A DNA stretch of 64,000 bases from Rhodamnia argentea (GCF_020921035.1 NC_063151.1:22326934-22390933), one strand, 5' to 3'; positions 1 through 11,460 are shown, numbered from the stretch's first letter. Made by a program: numbers and translations. Notes: generated by a model from the letters alone, not told the origin.

Positions 1-491
1 TGTTTGCACAATGTCTTCTGTCTTTTCCTAATTTGCAAGTGCAATTCATCTAAATTTCTTTTGTCATTAGTGATGACACGCCCAACCGATATCATATGGT
101 GCTCTACCTATTACAATCTAATTATAAAGGAATTTCGATATCACATTAAACTCAATTAACTGGGAGTAAGCGAGTATTACAAGGCTGAATGAGAATTATT
201 AACCATTTTTTTAAACTTGCGGCAATATTTTTGGGATAGAATTGGAACGACCAATTAATATTTGGAGGCAAAATTAGAAGAAGAATTGGACAAATCTCAA
301 ACATGTGGGACAAAGTGTAGTTGGCGGCGATCTTTTCAAACACCAAGTCAATGCTCACTCAAACAAGAATACGAGAAACTTCAAGGCTGTGTGCTTTGTC
401 AACGAGCAAACGCAATCGCATTTCCTTCGCTATAAGAACGCACACGATTCATTTTCCACGACAAAACAAATTCACAGAGAGAGAGAGAGAC
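1..491 (+). promoter_or_regulatory. 5' flank of WAK-A1
   Basis: This is the upstream region of the first WAK gene. It is recognisably the same sequence as about 48650-49182, upstream of the second A-type gene, so promoter and gene were duplicated together. A TATA-like TATAAGA at 431-437 lies about 60 bases before the ATG, and a short GA run (477-490) ends just before it. I see no gene on either strand. Confidence 0.6.
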
Positions 492-3400
492 ATGGGTTCA
501 ACGTGGAATCCTTCGGAGATAATGAGGATCATGTTGGTGGTCGGACAGTTACTACTAATGTTGGCGTCGTCATCGTCATCTCAAACTGTGTCTTCCAACT
601 GTCAAGAAACTTGCGGCGGTGTCACCGTGCCTTACCCCTTCAGCATCGGAGAGGGCTGCTTCTTGAACGAGTACTTCTCCATCCGCTGCAATGTCACCCC
701 GCCCGCCTCCGCCCCCAAGCCCTACTTATGGAACTCCAACATCGAAGCCCTGGACATATCGCTCGATGGCGAACTCCGCATCCACACTTACATTGGCAAG
801 GACTGCTACACTGAGTCTGGGGTGCGGCTGCCGCGCTCGACCGCCTTCGTAAGGCTCGCGGCGTCCCTTTCTCCAGCACCAAGAACAAGTTCACGGCCAT
901 CGGGTGCGACACGTTCGGCATGATTGAGGGAGCCAACGGCTGGGGCTTCTCGAGCGGCTGCCTCTCGGTGTGCACCGGGATGGAGGACGTGAAAGATGGG
1001 GCGTCCAATGGGATCGGGTGTTGCCAGACCTCGATACCCGACATGCTCCTCAAATCCAACGCCAGCGTGGGCAGCTGGAACAACCACACCAACGTGTGGA
1101 GCTTCAATCCCTGCAGTTACGCGTTCATAGTCGAAGAGAAGTCCTTCACTTTCAGTAGGGAGGATCTGAGTGGCATGAGGAACAGGACGCTGGTCCCCTC
1201 GGTGCTCGACTGGGCCGTTTGGAATGAGAGTTGCGCCGAGGCAGCGAAGGATCCAGCGACCTTCGCCTGTAAGGAGCACAGCGAGTGCTTCGACTTCCCT
1301 GACGTGCCCGGCTACCGATGCAATTGCTCTTCTGGGTATGAGGGGAATCCATACCTTGGTTGTGTAGGTTGGTACATATTCGAGTGCTCAATGATGATAA
1401 TTTGATGCTCTTGTTTCATTTTTTTTTTTTCCTTTTTAGAGTTAGCATTTTAATGTGTATTTGATTTGTGTAGATATTGATGAATGTGTGGATCCAGAGA
1501 AAAACCCGTGTAAGGGAATTTGCCATAACGTTGAGGGGAGTTATACATGCTCATGCCCAAAGGGTTATCATGGTGATGGCAAGAAGGGTGAAGATGCACA
1601 AGGATGCATCGCTGATAGTAAATCATCACATTTGCTGGTGATTTTGGTGGGTAAGTTCTTCCATCTCTTCAGCTGATTTTTGTGATTGTTGTCGATATTT
1701 CCTGTATATTTCCCTTCCTTGGAGTAGGTTACAACAAAACCATCTCTATCCCTTCTGACAAAAATTTCCATGCATGGAGATTAAGCGTCAAATTGAGTTA
1801 CTAATTCCAGGTGGCTCTATTAAGATTCAAAAGATAGCTCTCGCTCATGACACATTTGCCGTGGAAGACTCGATGATCCGGGGTCAATGTGAAAACATTT
1901 TTGTGATCGCGACCCTAGGACTTTATTATATAGTCAGGTGATGTTCCATGCTTGCTATTTGGAAATCTATTTCAGCACGGACACGCCAGTATGCATCGTT
2001 GAATTTGTCAAGATAGACTATAAGAAAATACAGATGTAGCAAAATTGGAGTTTCCATGGACGGCTTGGAACATGTCAATGATTTGGTCAGTCTCATTTGT
2101 TTATAACTTGATTCAAGAAAAGAAAAACATACCACCATCCGTTATCATCGAGCTCGCTGAAGGAAATATTTGTTTTCTGAGTCCTAAAGTCAAGCTTGCT
2201 GCTTTGTCTTTTAAAATAGAAGTTGTTGCCAAATGTTCTTCGAAGATGACATTTCTTGCCGTTTTCTGCATCATTGGGAGCGATATCTATTGTTGGAGAT
2301 GGTGAATTTAGCGCTTCTATTTAATTGTTAGACTCAATCATGCAACAGATAAATTGACATGTACATTAGTTCAGAACTAGACCCTCAAAAACAGCTTTCA
2401 GCAAGGCAAGAGAATGAGGGTGAATGGAAAACCGCATCGACACTCAGCTCGTTCTAATTGCCATTACAGCTTTCGGTTTACGCATTAGTGTAGATCAATC
2501 CAGATTTCACAGATGGTATTCTATCGAAATGTTGTGGTGACGATTAGCGATTTCTGTTAGAGGATAGCTTGTCTTTAAGACAGAAAAGGGTTTCGATAGT
2601 TTAAATTTCCGAACATTGTTATAGGCAGTCACTCTGGTACAAATCTGCTTGACTGGAATTAATTAAGCTTTCCTTATTAAGCATATCGGCTTAATGATAT
2701 TAACAAAACTATAATTTGATGATTAGTTACCCAAATTTATTGCGCTAAGTTAGGCTCAAATTGTCCCTAAATTGCCTAGTTTCTTGACAAATGAGACTAT
2801 GGTATAGTATTTGCAGAAAGTACATTGATCACAATTATTCTAACAAAACAAACTTTGTGTTTCACGCAGGTGTTGGTGTGGGCATAGCAGTGCTGTTATT
2901 CAGTGCAGGCTTTGTGTACTTGGGACTCAAGAAAAGCAAACTCATCAGGCTCAAAGAACAATACTACAAGCAAAATGGTGGCTTGCTTTTGCAGCAACAA
3001 TTACATGAACGTGACCCTACCACAAATGCCGCCAAGGTCTTCAGTGCTGAAGACCTAGAGAAGGCCACCGAGCATTTTGACCAGAGCAAAATAGTTGGCC
3101 GAGGAGGATTCGGCACCGTTTACAAAGGGATCTTGCCAAATAACATGGTAGTTGCGATTAAGAAGTCCAAGCTTGTGGATGAGAGCCAAACCGAGCAGTT
3201 TGTTAATGAGGTTACAGTGCTTTCCCAGATTAATCATCGAAATGTGGTCAAGCTATTGGGGTGTTGTTTCGAAACAGAAGTGCCTCTGTTGGTGTACGAG
3301 TTCGTAAACAATGGGACTCTCTTCGATCACATCCACAGCCCAAGCAAGTCCTCCAAGATGTCCTGGGAGATCCGGTTGAGAATCGCCTCGGAAAGTGCAG

Positions 3401-4080
3401 GAGTCCTATCGTACTTGCACTCCACAGCTTCCATCCCCATAATCCATCGAGACATCAAGTTGACCAACGTCCTCTTGGATGATAATTACACTGCCAAAGT
3501 CGCTGACTTCGGAGCTTCACGATTAGTCCCGCTCGATCAAGACGAATTGTCTACTATGGTTCAGGGAACATTGGGATACTTAGACCCCGAATACCTGCAC
3601 ACTAGCCAGTTGACGGAAAAAAGCGATGTTTATAGCTTTGGGGTTGTGCTAGTCGAGCTGTTGACAAGGAAGAAGGCATTCTCCTTCGATCGACCTGAAG
3701 AAGAGAGGTGCTTGGCCATGTACTTTCTTTCGGAGTTGAAAGAAGACCGACTGTTTCAAATTGTTGAGGAGGTCATTGCAAACGAAGATAATGCGCAAGT
3801 GAGGAAAGTTGCAAATCTTGCAAATAGGTGCTTGAGATTAAAAGGCGAGGAGAGGCCGACCATGAAGGAAGTGGCAATTGAATTGGATGCAATTAAGGCA
3901 ATGGCTAACGATCCGTGGGTTTATCGAGTAGAATCCAGAAGAGACGGTTCATTTGCTCAAAGAGATGACCGACTCCATTGTTTATGCAAATAGTACTGGG
4001 ACAATGAACACAGGGTATACTGATAGTATGAAAAACCATGTCATACCCCCAGTTAGTAGTGGCAGATGCGAAGATTGTAC
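492..4080 (+). pseudogene. WAK-A1: wall-associated receptor kinase-like gene with frameshifted exon 1
   Basis: Wall-associated kinases bind pectin fragments outside the cell and signal through a cytoplasmic Ser/Thr kinase. Exon 1 (492-1367) encodes a signal peptide, the GUB_WAK cysteine pattern around CQETCGGVTVPYPF, and the first EGF-like repeat. Exon 2 (1474-1650) is the DIDEC calcium-binding EGF. Exon 3 (from 2870) has the transmembrane helix and a kinase with GRGGFG, VAIKKS, HRDIK and DFGAS all present. The introns are 1368-1473 and 1651-2869, both phase 1. Compared with the A2 copy, one base is missing near 864, which moves exon 1 out of frame; the frame used downstream is open from 920. 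The reading frame also shifts after DPWVY near 3920, so the stop at 3993 replaces the usual tail ending SSGR, which is still readable in another frame to about 4066. The kinase core itself is open. A sequencing error at 864 cannot be excluded. Confidence 0.8.
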
Positions 4081-4740
4081 AAAATTATTCCTTTGACATT
4101 CACATTATTCATTTTTTTGTAAATCAGTAGCATTGTAAGCCAATAGTAAAAGGTACTTATCTTTCTGGTGTTCCATGGAACTCTCTCTTTTCCTTTCTGC
4201 TGAATAAACAGAACATAGGGAGGGTATCATACACACAGGCTTTAGTTGGGTTTCCCTCATGTTTAATGTACTAAGTCAGGAGTTGGTTTATGTTTTCAGA
4301 TACTGACAGACACTAATGTGACGGTCAGCGTCCTTAAGCGATGACTTTTCGTAAGCAGTAGATGCATGACTGTCGTATTAGGCTAGGGATCAATTAATCC
4401 ATTGTCAGAATGATGATCACCCTGCTGCAAGTTTGTCTCATTAAAGGATTTTGCATGGATTGGTGGCCTAATTGGTGGGACTTATCCAACTTAGGTGCTG
4501 GGATCTGTCACATGCAAAGCGCAAATAGTTCCCAAGCTGAATGAAACATTGTAGGGAAGCCAAAAGGTCCCCTGAACCTGGTAAAGCCGGATTTTCATGA
4601 TTCTGTCAAGTGCAAGTTCAAGAAAAGGGAGGCCAAACTTCATTTGAAAGCACAACTTGAGTTTTGACGGTGTATCTGCATGTTAGTACTTTGGTAGTTG
4701 TGGCCGGAAGTGATTCAGAAATGGTTGTTGCAGCAAGAAC
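4081..4740. other. 3' flank of WAK-A1, no gene seen
   Basis: This is AT-rich 3' sequence that matches about 51524-52030 downstream of the A2 copy, with small indels. I see no coding potential on either strand. It probably contains the 3' UTR and polyadenylation region. Confidence 0.5.
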
Positions 4741-4878
4741 CATGAAGAACTTCAAATTGATTGCCTTCCAGTTTATGAGCTACTTTATGGGCTTAGGAAT
4801 TTCTCGATCCAATGAAGGAATCTAGTTCTCTCAAGAAATATTGTTATGTTAAGCTCTGCAAGGGAAGAGACATCAAGA
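4740..4878 (+). mobile_element. Copia reverse-transcriptase fragment (shared with the A2 flank)
   Basis: A reading around MSYFMGLGISRSNEG matches the conserved SYFLGIEV block near the C-terminal end of Ty1/copia reverse transcriptase, with an in-frame stop. The same fragment lies at about 52070-52195 beside WAK-A2, so it predates the A-gene duplication. Confidence 0.5.
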
Positions 4879-6197
4879 TGGATCAAGCAAAAGCCAGGTA
4901 TTAATTATTTTAAAGTATTTGCACCAGTGACTAGAATGGATACCATTCATATGATCTTAGAAATTGCAGCTCAAAACCGTTGGAAGGTCCATCAAATGGA
5001 TGTGAAGTCAGCATTTCTAAATGGCATCCTCGAAGAGGAAGTCTACATGGAGCAATCATAGGGTTATGAGAAAGGGCATGAAAATCAAGTTTACAAGTTA
5101 AAAAAGGCATTGTATTGGCTAAAATAAACACCTCGTGCTTGGTACACGTCGATCGACATGTACCTATTAGAGCATAATTTTCAAAAGTATATGTATGAGC
5201 ATACATTGTATATCAAGTCAAATACTAATGATGACATCATAATTGTGTGCCTTTATGTTGATGACTTGATATTTACAGGGAGCTATGAAAAAATGTTTAT
5301 TGAATTCAGGAAGCTATGACTAGCTAGTTCGAGATGACAGATTTAGGATTGACGTCCTATTTTCTTAGCCTTGAAGTGAAGCAGTCACACGATAGCATAT
5401 TTATTTCACAGTAGAAATATGCAAATGATATTTTGAAGCAACTAAAAATGGAATCGCTCAAACCAATTCAGACTCCTATAATAAAACGGTTGGAGCTGAA
5501 GAAAGAAGGAATCGATGAACTAATAAATCCCACTTATTTCAAAAGCATTGTTGGTAGTTTGAGATATTTGGCTTCTACTAGACCATATATTATATATGGA
5601 GTGGGAATTATTAGTAGGTTCATGGAAAAACCATGCCAATCACATTTGCAGGCAGCAAAAAGAATTTTATCGTATGTCAATGAAACTCATGACTATGGAA
5701 TTCTATATTCTTGTACTAACAACTTCAGTCTAGTGGGGTACACAGATAGTTATTGGGCAGGTGATACCGAGACTCGGAAGAGTACTTCAGGATATGTCTT
5801 CTTTCTTGTATCGGGAGTAATTTCTTAGTCCTCGAAACAATAGCAACTTGTTGCACTCTTGACAATTGAAGCAGAATACATGGCATTAGCTACAATGGCG
5901 TGTCGAACGATATGGCTTTGTAGGATGCTGAATAAATTAATACATAAACAAATAGGTCCTACTAAAATGAGGTGTAACAATAAGTCGAGTATTGCATTAG
6001 CTAAGAATCCAATTTTTCATGGCAGAAGCAAACACATCGGTATCAAATATCATTACATTCGTGAGCGAGTAAAAAATGGTGAAATTAAGCTTAATTTCTG
6101 CAGATCAAAAGATCAATTTGTAGATATTTTGACGATACTATTGAAGGCGGATTCGTTGAAAAAATTAAAGAAGATGCTTGGTGTTGTTGATTATTAA
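4878..6197 (+). mobile_element. Ty1/copia reverse transcriptase and RNase H remnant
   Basis: Translated pieces show classic copia signatures in order: KPGINYFKVFAPVTRMDT, QMDVKSAFLNG, the catalytic CLYVDDL near 5250, LRYLASTRP followed by RFMEKP, then RNase H-like WAGDTETRKSTSGYVF and EAEYMA, and CNNKSSIALAKNP with KHIGIKYH near the end. Stops and frame changes (for example near 5060, 5126 and 5826) break it, so it is dead. There is no integrase or gag, and I cannot see LTRs. Homology to the A2 flank ends at about 4878, which marks this as a second copia fragment joined to the older one. Confidence 0.9.
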
Positions 6198-6729
6198 ATC
6201 AGTTTTAAGGGAGTCCGTTAAATTATTAATAAAATTGATTGTCAATTTGACAGTACTCCATGAAAAAAAAATAAAAAGGAAGTAAAGAGGGACCTCATTA
6301 AATGCTAGCATGCGAATGAACAGGAATGAAGAAAAGAAGACCGCGTTTGTTCTTGTACTGCATTTATTGGAGAATGAAGACAAGAAGCTCTCCAAAAGTC
6401 AATGAATTTTTTCATGAAAAGATGAGCATGTTCTCCGATGGCTTGGATAATGTTTTTAACTTTTATTGCGTGAAGGCTACGGATGGTTCAAGAGCATTTA
6501 TTGTGTCGATTTTTTGTTGCTTCATGTTTGTAAGAAAATTTGGGCGATGGCTCATCTTCAATGTCATGTCTGTCTGGGCAGAAAAGTCATAGGAGAATAT
6601 TACAGCCTTAGCAATAAATAGAGCCCTCGTTCAGCATTACAATCAAGCCATCAGAAAGCATTCTAAGAATATTTTCTCCCTCCGATCTGTATTTGTATCC
6701 TTGTTCTAAAATTCCAAAGCCATCGTTAC
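6198..6729. other. Intergenic, nothing recognised
   Basis: Short ORFs occur on both strands (for example 6326-6592) but none has a recognisable domain or a sibling elsewhere in the window. This may be 3' copia sequence or flank of the following kinase fragment. Confidence 0.3.
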
Positions 6730-7492
6730 TGTTTTGGTTCCAACAAACAAGTCTTCTAGTATGCCGTGGGATTCTCGATTGAGAATCGCTTCAGATACTA
6801 CCCTTGTCCTTTCATACTTGCACTCCACAGCTTCCTTTTCCATAATCCATCATGACGTCAAGTCGACAAATATCCTACTGTATGAGAATTACATCGCTAA
6901 GGTTTCTGACTTTGGAGCATCAAGATTAGTCCCACTTGATCAAACTCAATACACCACTCTTGCACAGGGGACATTGGGATACTTTTGGACCCTGAATACA
7001 TGCACGCAACCCAACTGACAAGGAAAAAAGCGATGTTCGCAGCTTCGGGATCGTGCTAGTCGAGCTGATAACCAGGAAGGAGGCACTTTCTTTTGACCGA
7101 CCTGAAGAAGAGAGGAGCCTGGCAATCCATTTTCTTGCGGCATTGGCAAAAAAAAAAAACTACTTTTGGAAATTGTTGATGAACTAATTGCAATTGAAGA
7201 AAACAGCAAGCGAGGGAAGTTGCCAATGTTGCAAAGAGATACTTGACTATAAAAGGCGAGGAGAGGCCGACCACGAAGGAAGTCACGATTGAATTGGAGG
7301 AAATCAAAGCGAAATCTAACCATCTGTGGATGAGTAGTGTTGATTTGATTCGAGAAGAGGCGATTCATTTGCTAGGAGAGACACCCGATGCCACCATGTA
7401 CATGGACTGTACTTGGGACCGTGAACACCGGGCCCTAATAGCACGAAAAACCATGTCATGCCACCAGTTGGTGGTGGTAGATGCGAACAGTA
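6730..7492 (+). pseudogene. WAK kinase-domain fragment (C-lobe)
   Basis: Only the second half of a WAK kinase remains. It starts at the [13 protein letters not shown] helix and passes through a catalytic loop reading [11 protein letters not shown] (Arg of HRD replaced by His) and [12 protein letters not shown]. The frame breaks after GTLGYF (near 6990), again in an A-run near 7148-7160, and near 7200. The last part is open from about 7243 (GEERPTTKEVTIELEE) to a tail resembling the B-type genes. The usual TGA is lost (AGATGC), giving a stop at about 7490. The 3' flank to about 7560 resembles the B-gene 3' UTR. There is no N-lobe, membrane segment or ectodomain, so it cannot be active. Confidence 0.88.
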
Positions 7493-8450
7493 ATGGGTTG
7501 TTTCTTCTTCATCAAGAGATTCTTAGGCGTGTAAGTAAACTGTTGATTACCAGCTTAGCATAGATGCTTGTGGCCTCCTGCTATAGGCATGTTATTGGCG
7601 ATGGCATACTAGTTTAGTTCCATTTTAGCTGCAATTTCAATTACCTCATGGAATTGTCGCGACGTACCCCTAATGATACTTTTAATGAGCTGAATTAAGC
7701 TCAACTAAACCCAATTAAAGCCAACCCTCTTGTAAAATTCGGCCAGCGTTAGTCTCCATGCCCTGGCCAAATTTTGCCCTTTCTCATGGGCTCAGACCAT
7801 TTAATTAAGTTCAGATTCACTCACCGCTGATCCGATTGAAATGTAATGAACAATCTATATGCCAAATGCTCAAGTTAATTAATATTTTCATTTAGAGACC
7901 GACGCCGGCCCCAAATTTTTCTACGATTAATTCCTAAGTGATTAGGCGAAATTTAGGTGTGAATGGAAATCACACTGATACGAGGAATTTTCGCATTCTA
8001 GTCCAAAAGCCAAACTGCAATAAACTGTCCTTTCCTTTCCATTTTACAATTCTTAACATTTATAATCTGTCCAGAGATTAAATAGGAGCACCGTCGGCGT
8101 ACAATAATTACCATTAGCCTCTGTCAGTCTTTATCAACCAAGTCATGCGACCCGTCTTCTGAAAACTAGAGTTATATCAGGGCAAAAAAGGGGTGTAGCA
8201 AGTGAGAGATAACATGTAACGCATTACCAGACTAGTGTTAATTAGAGATGCAATCTAAAGATGGAATATATAATTCATGGATAGATTGTAGCTCTAGAAG
8301 AGACATGCTCGACCGTCAGAATAAGGATTCTGAAAAAATGGGAGAATATACCTGGATAAATTTATATCATATGCAAATTAGTCTTGGCACTAATTTATAT
8401 TTTATGGAAATAAATATAAAACTTTGTCACCTTATATTAGGCCTAAAGCG
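7493..8450. other. Degraded B-type 3' flank, no gene seen
   Basis: The first about 70 bases match the 3' UTR of the WAK-B genes (a shared phrase around catcaagagattcttaggcg). About 7980-8100 matches 45150-45260 downstream of WAK-B2. The rest is AT-rich with no supported ORF. Confidence 0.4.
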
Positions 8451-8489
8451 ATAATGTAATGGTTTTGTCACTTTAGGTCGGACATAGAG

Positions 8490-9015
8490 CCAAAAAAAAA
8501 AATATGAAAAATTTTAAATAAGGGTATTAAATGCCATCATTTTTTCAAATAAGGGCATGAAGTGGACTTATTTTAAATAAATGCCCGAAGTGCCTCTATC
8601 GTTTCAAAGAAAGGCTTGACCGAAGGGTAATTTTTTCCTTCTTTTTGAATTTTTTTTTTTTTTTTTTTTTCTATTTTTCATTTTCCTCTTCCCTCCTCCG
8701 ACCATCGCCATCCTCATGTGAGGCCTGCCCTTGCCCGACGCCGGCAAGGGCCGCGCTAGTCGACGCAGGAGAGGGTCTCCCTCACATGGGTTGGGTGGGC
8801 GAGGTCACCAGATCTGACGAGGGCCTGATGCCAATGACCTCTGCCAATGGCCCGGCGATGGCCTGGGGAGGAAGAGAGAAAAAGGAAAAAAAAAGAAAAA
8901 AACTCAATAAAGTAAATGGCGAGAATACCCTTGATCAAATCTTTTTTTGAAATAATGAGGGTATTTCAAACCCTTATTTGAAATAAAATCCACTTCAAAT
9001 TCTTATTTGAAAATT
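8490..9015. repeat. Foldback (MITE-like) element with GC-rich core
   Basis: The two ends are inverted copies. On the left, runs such as caaataagggcatgaagtgg recur; on the right their reverse complements appear around cacttcaaattcttatttg. A long T-run with a pyrimidine stretch (8640-8700) and an A-rich stretch (8875-8905) flank a GC-rich centre. The structure resembles non-autonomous foldback DNA elements. It encodes nothing I recognise. Confidence 0.55.
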
Positions 9016-9039
9016 TTCCAAAAAATTATGATCTTCTCA

Positions 9040-9420
9040 TCTTAGTTTTAGGCTTAAGTGACGACATTGAAACTTTGGTGGCACTGAGGAGGGAAAACTT
9101 CAAAACAAAAATAAAATTTCGTCGCCTTTAAATATATCTATAGTGAAAAACCATTTGTTTTTGTCGAGTTTGGATATGACCTAAGGCTTAAAAACTGAGG
9201 ATTTGATTGCCTTTTATCAACCTTAAGGCGATAAACCTAAGACTCGGACGCTTTTCGTCGACCCAAAGGTGACAAAAACCATTTCTTCATCACCTTTGGG
9301 CATGCATAAGGTGACAAAAGTAAATTTCGTCGTCGTTGACTGCAGTGTATGGTGACAAATTTGCCTATTTTGTTGCCTTAGGGAACACCTAAAGGGACGA
9401 ATTTTTTTTTTTTTTTTTCA
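9040..9420. repeat. Interspersed repeat with recurring GGTGACAAA / TTTCGTCGCC motifs, copy 1
   Basis: This stretch recurs at about 27240-27560, 45270-45660 and, truncated, 63913-64000. Within it, short motifs such as ggtgacaaaa and ttcgtcg recur in alternation, as in subterminal regions of some DNA transposons. The class is not proven. The other copies lie just downstream of WAK-B genes, so this one may mark a lost B-type locus. Confidence 0.5.
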
Positions 9421-10190
9421 CAACTTCGGTTAGACCTACAATGAAAGCTTATTTGGAATATAATAGAAAATGGTATGAAACTTTCTAGGAAAATGCTTTC
9501 TTGACAGTCTAACAGTCTTGTCGATTATTTTTTACCGTAAATCCATACACCATTATCACGTGTTTTGCATAAAGCACTCATTAATTAAAAAATATGAGAT
9601 TAGAAATAATGACAGTATTATCAAACTGTCAGGCTAGCGGCTTCCAACTTTCTATGTATAGGTGACGTAAGTAGTGTTGAATTGTGGTTGCCGTCACATG
9701 CGAACACTTGATGATAACATACAGGTTCCAAACAGAAAATTGAATATTTATTTCTACTTTGTCAACTAGCACAACATGTATGCTGGATATGAATTTAAAG
9801 ATCAACAAAAAAAAATTTATAAAGCTACGTATTCTATCAGAAAAGTTGTAAAGGAAAAATATGTGCGTAGATGTTTCACCAAGTAGCTGAGATAATTAGA
9901 TGTTACCATTAGATTAGCATCTGATGGACCTATCTGCATTTTATAATGAGAAATAAGAGTTATTTATGGTTATCGTCCCAGGCGTCGCTTCTACTAAAAA
10001 TATTAGATGGATGAGCAAGGGTTTGGGCATCATTGACTGGAAAATAAGGTAATTTCGATCGACTATCTCAAGTCATTCATACAATACCGGTCAACATTCA
10101 AGGTGCCAAATAGTGTGTGCCAACACGCTGAAGATATTTAAACCGTCTATTGTATTCTGATGATTATCTTCATAGTTTTGGATTCTTTTG
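9421..10190. other. Intergenic, nothing recognised
   Basis: AT-rich sequence without a supported ORF or any internal duplicate that I can see. Confidence 0.3.
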
Positions 10191-10430
10191 AGAAAAAGGT
10201 TACCATGAGTGCCCTAACTTATTTTTTTGTACGACACTTATTTGAGTGTCTTAAGCATCATAAGTACTATCAAAATATGTCAATGTGAGAACCGGCCTCT
10301 TTGTGGCACGGTTGGCATCCACGTCAGCGATTTTCGGTCAAAATTAGTCGGATTGACTGAATTGGCACAAATACAAAAAGGTTTATTTACAATAAGTTTA
10401 TGGCTTTTTTAGTAATTTTCTTTTATTGGA
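10190..10430. repeat. MITE fragment (right-hand half)
   Basis: The run around ttttcggtcaaaattagtcggattgactgaattggcac, with an 'aaaaaggttta' motif near the end, is the right arm of the MITE family seen complete at 16088-16712, 21964-22389 and 37892-38315. Confidence 0.45.
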
Positions 10431-10609
10431 ACTTCTGAACAATATCCACACTCCATTTAAATTATTATCCGTTTTTGTCTCATGGAGATGTTAAAGTATG
10501 GAACCGCCAATATTTCTCTATTGGGACATGAGTCTCTACATAACATACTAGATATAGTAATATAAGCAAAAGATGATATATGTCTATACAATACAGTCGG
10601 TTGGCGATC

Positions 10610-10682
10610 TTCCCAGCTTAAATACAACTAGCCCGCTCTAGTTCTCGACTGGGTGATGGGGAATCAAACATGCTTGGATAAC
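10610..10682 (+). pseudogene. WAK-C ectodomain shard (VLDW block)
   Basis: Translation gives PALVLDWVMGNQTC, the segment just before the first EGF repeat in WAK-C2 (33870-33910), and the preceding bases also align. A MITE interrupts it at about 10683. It belongs with the following two shards to one broken WAK-C gene. Confidence 0.75.
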
Positions 10683-10870
10683 GGGGAAAACTATCAAAAC
10701 AGTCCTAAACTTATTGTAATTGTCTCAATTTAGTCCTAAATTTTTTGCGTTTGAGCCAATTCAGTCCGTTTAGCCGGCTGGTGCCGACATGGCAAAAAAT
10801 TAACAATATTTTGATATTTAAAAAGAATAAAAAAAATAAAAAAATAATTAAAAAACTAAAGTGGAACTTT
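10683..10870. repeat. MITE fragment inserted in a WAK shard
   Basis: The left arm of the common MITE family (a phrase around caaaacagtcctaaacttattg) starts directly after the WAK-C VLDW shard and continues into an A-rich stretch. This fits an insertion into the ectodomain exon, followed by loss of the other arm. Confidence 0.5.
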
Positions 10871-10879
10871 TCATATCCT

Positions 10880-10990
10880 TCTTACTAAGTTTTCTATTTA
10901 GAAGATAAATGAGATCATCTGATGCATTAAGCTCATCACGTGTTACTAATTACATCACCACCGAGCTCTCTTAATTTTTTCTTTGGGTAT
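10880..10990 (+). pseudogene. WAK-C intron 2 shard
   Basis: This piece matches about 34425-34540, inside intron 2 of WAK-C2 (shared phrases around agaagataaatgagatcatc and tcacgtgttactaattac). It shows that the shard cluster derives from a C-type gene with its introns, so not from a retrocopy. Confidence 0.65.
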
Positions 10991-11089
10991 GTCCTACTCT
11001 AACTCTCCTATCTCTCTTTCAAACTTTTAATCCGCCTCTTTGCAAAGTGTGTGAATCGAACCCCAACCTGAATCGAGACGTCCCCACTC

Positions 11090-11440
11090 ACCCAATTCCC
11101 TTGACCTCTGGTTGGTTGTTGCATAAAGACATACAATCGAAAGGAAACTTTCATGGAGGTCTTGGCAAACAGCCGATTTGTCGCAACCGACTGCGGTGTT
11201 CTTGGCCCTGGACATGGAAAATTCAGCTAGTTTGAGCCGTAGAAAATTGCTCGAAGATTCAACATACTGAGAAGAGTTATAGCAAACTCGACCGCTCAAA
11301 ACGATAACGAGACATGTACCCACGGCTCTTGACAGAGGTATCGAATATTTCCATGTTAGTATTTCGGTTCCCCATGTAAGGTATGGGAGGGTTGGTAAAG
11401 TTGTCACATTCGACTCTAAATGAGGGACAATTGATGCCAT
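11090..11440 (-). pseudogene. Inverted WAK-C ectodomain fragment
   Basis: On the minus strand the GUB_WAK region is readable across two frames. FRVECDNFTNPPIPYMGNRN comes first, then RVCYNSSQYVESSSNFLRLKL, then an equivalent of KFPISSTKNKF and a VGCDKSAV block. The closest relative in the window is WAK-C2 (33400-33690). Frameshifts and lost cysteines show that it is dead. It faces the opposite way from the C-type shards at 10610-10990, so this gene copy was split by an inversion. Confidence 0.8.
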
Positions 11441-11460
11441 AGTGGATAGACTTGTCAAAC

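Noticed and set aside
305-814. Second + strand ORF overlapping the start of WAK-A1
   Set aside because: Out of frame with the signal peptide and low-complexity. The 492 start is supported by the A2 copy and the TATA position.
694-1391. Long minus-strand ORFs opposite WAK-A1 exon 1 (also opposite exon 1 of A2)
   Set aside because: They are shadows of a GC-rich coding exon on the + strand, with no domain and no start context.
8645-8950. 101-codon ORF starting with a Phe run
   Set aside because: It is made by the T-run and GC core of a foldback element.
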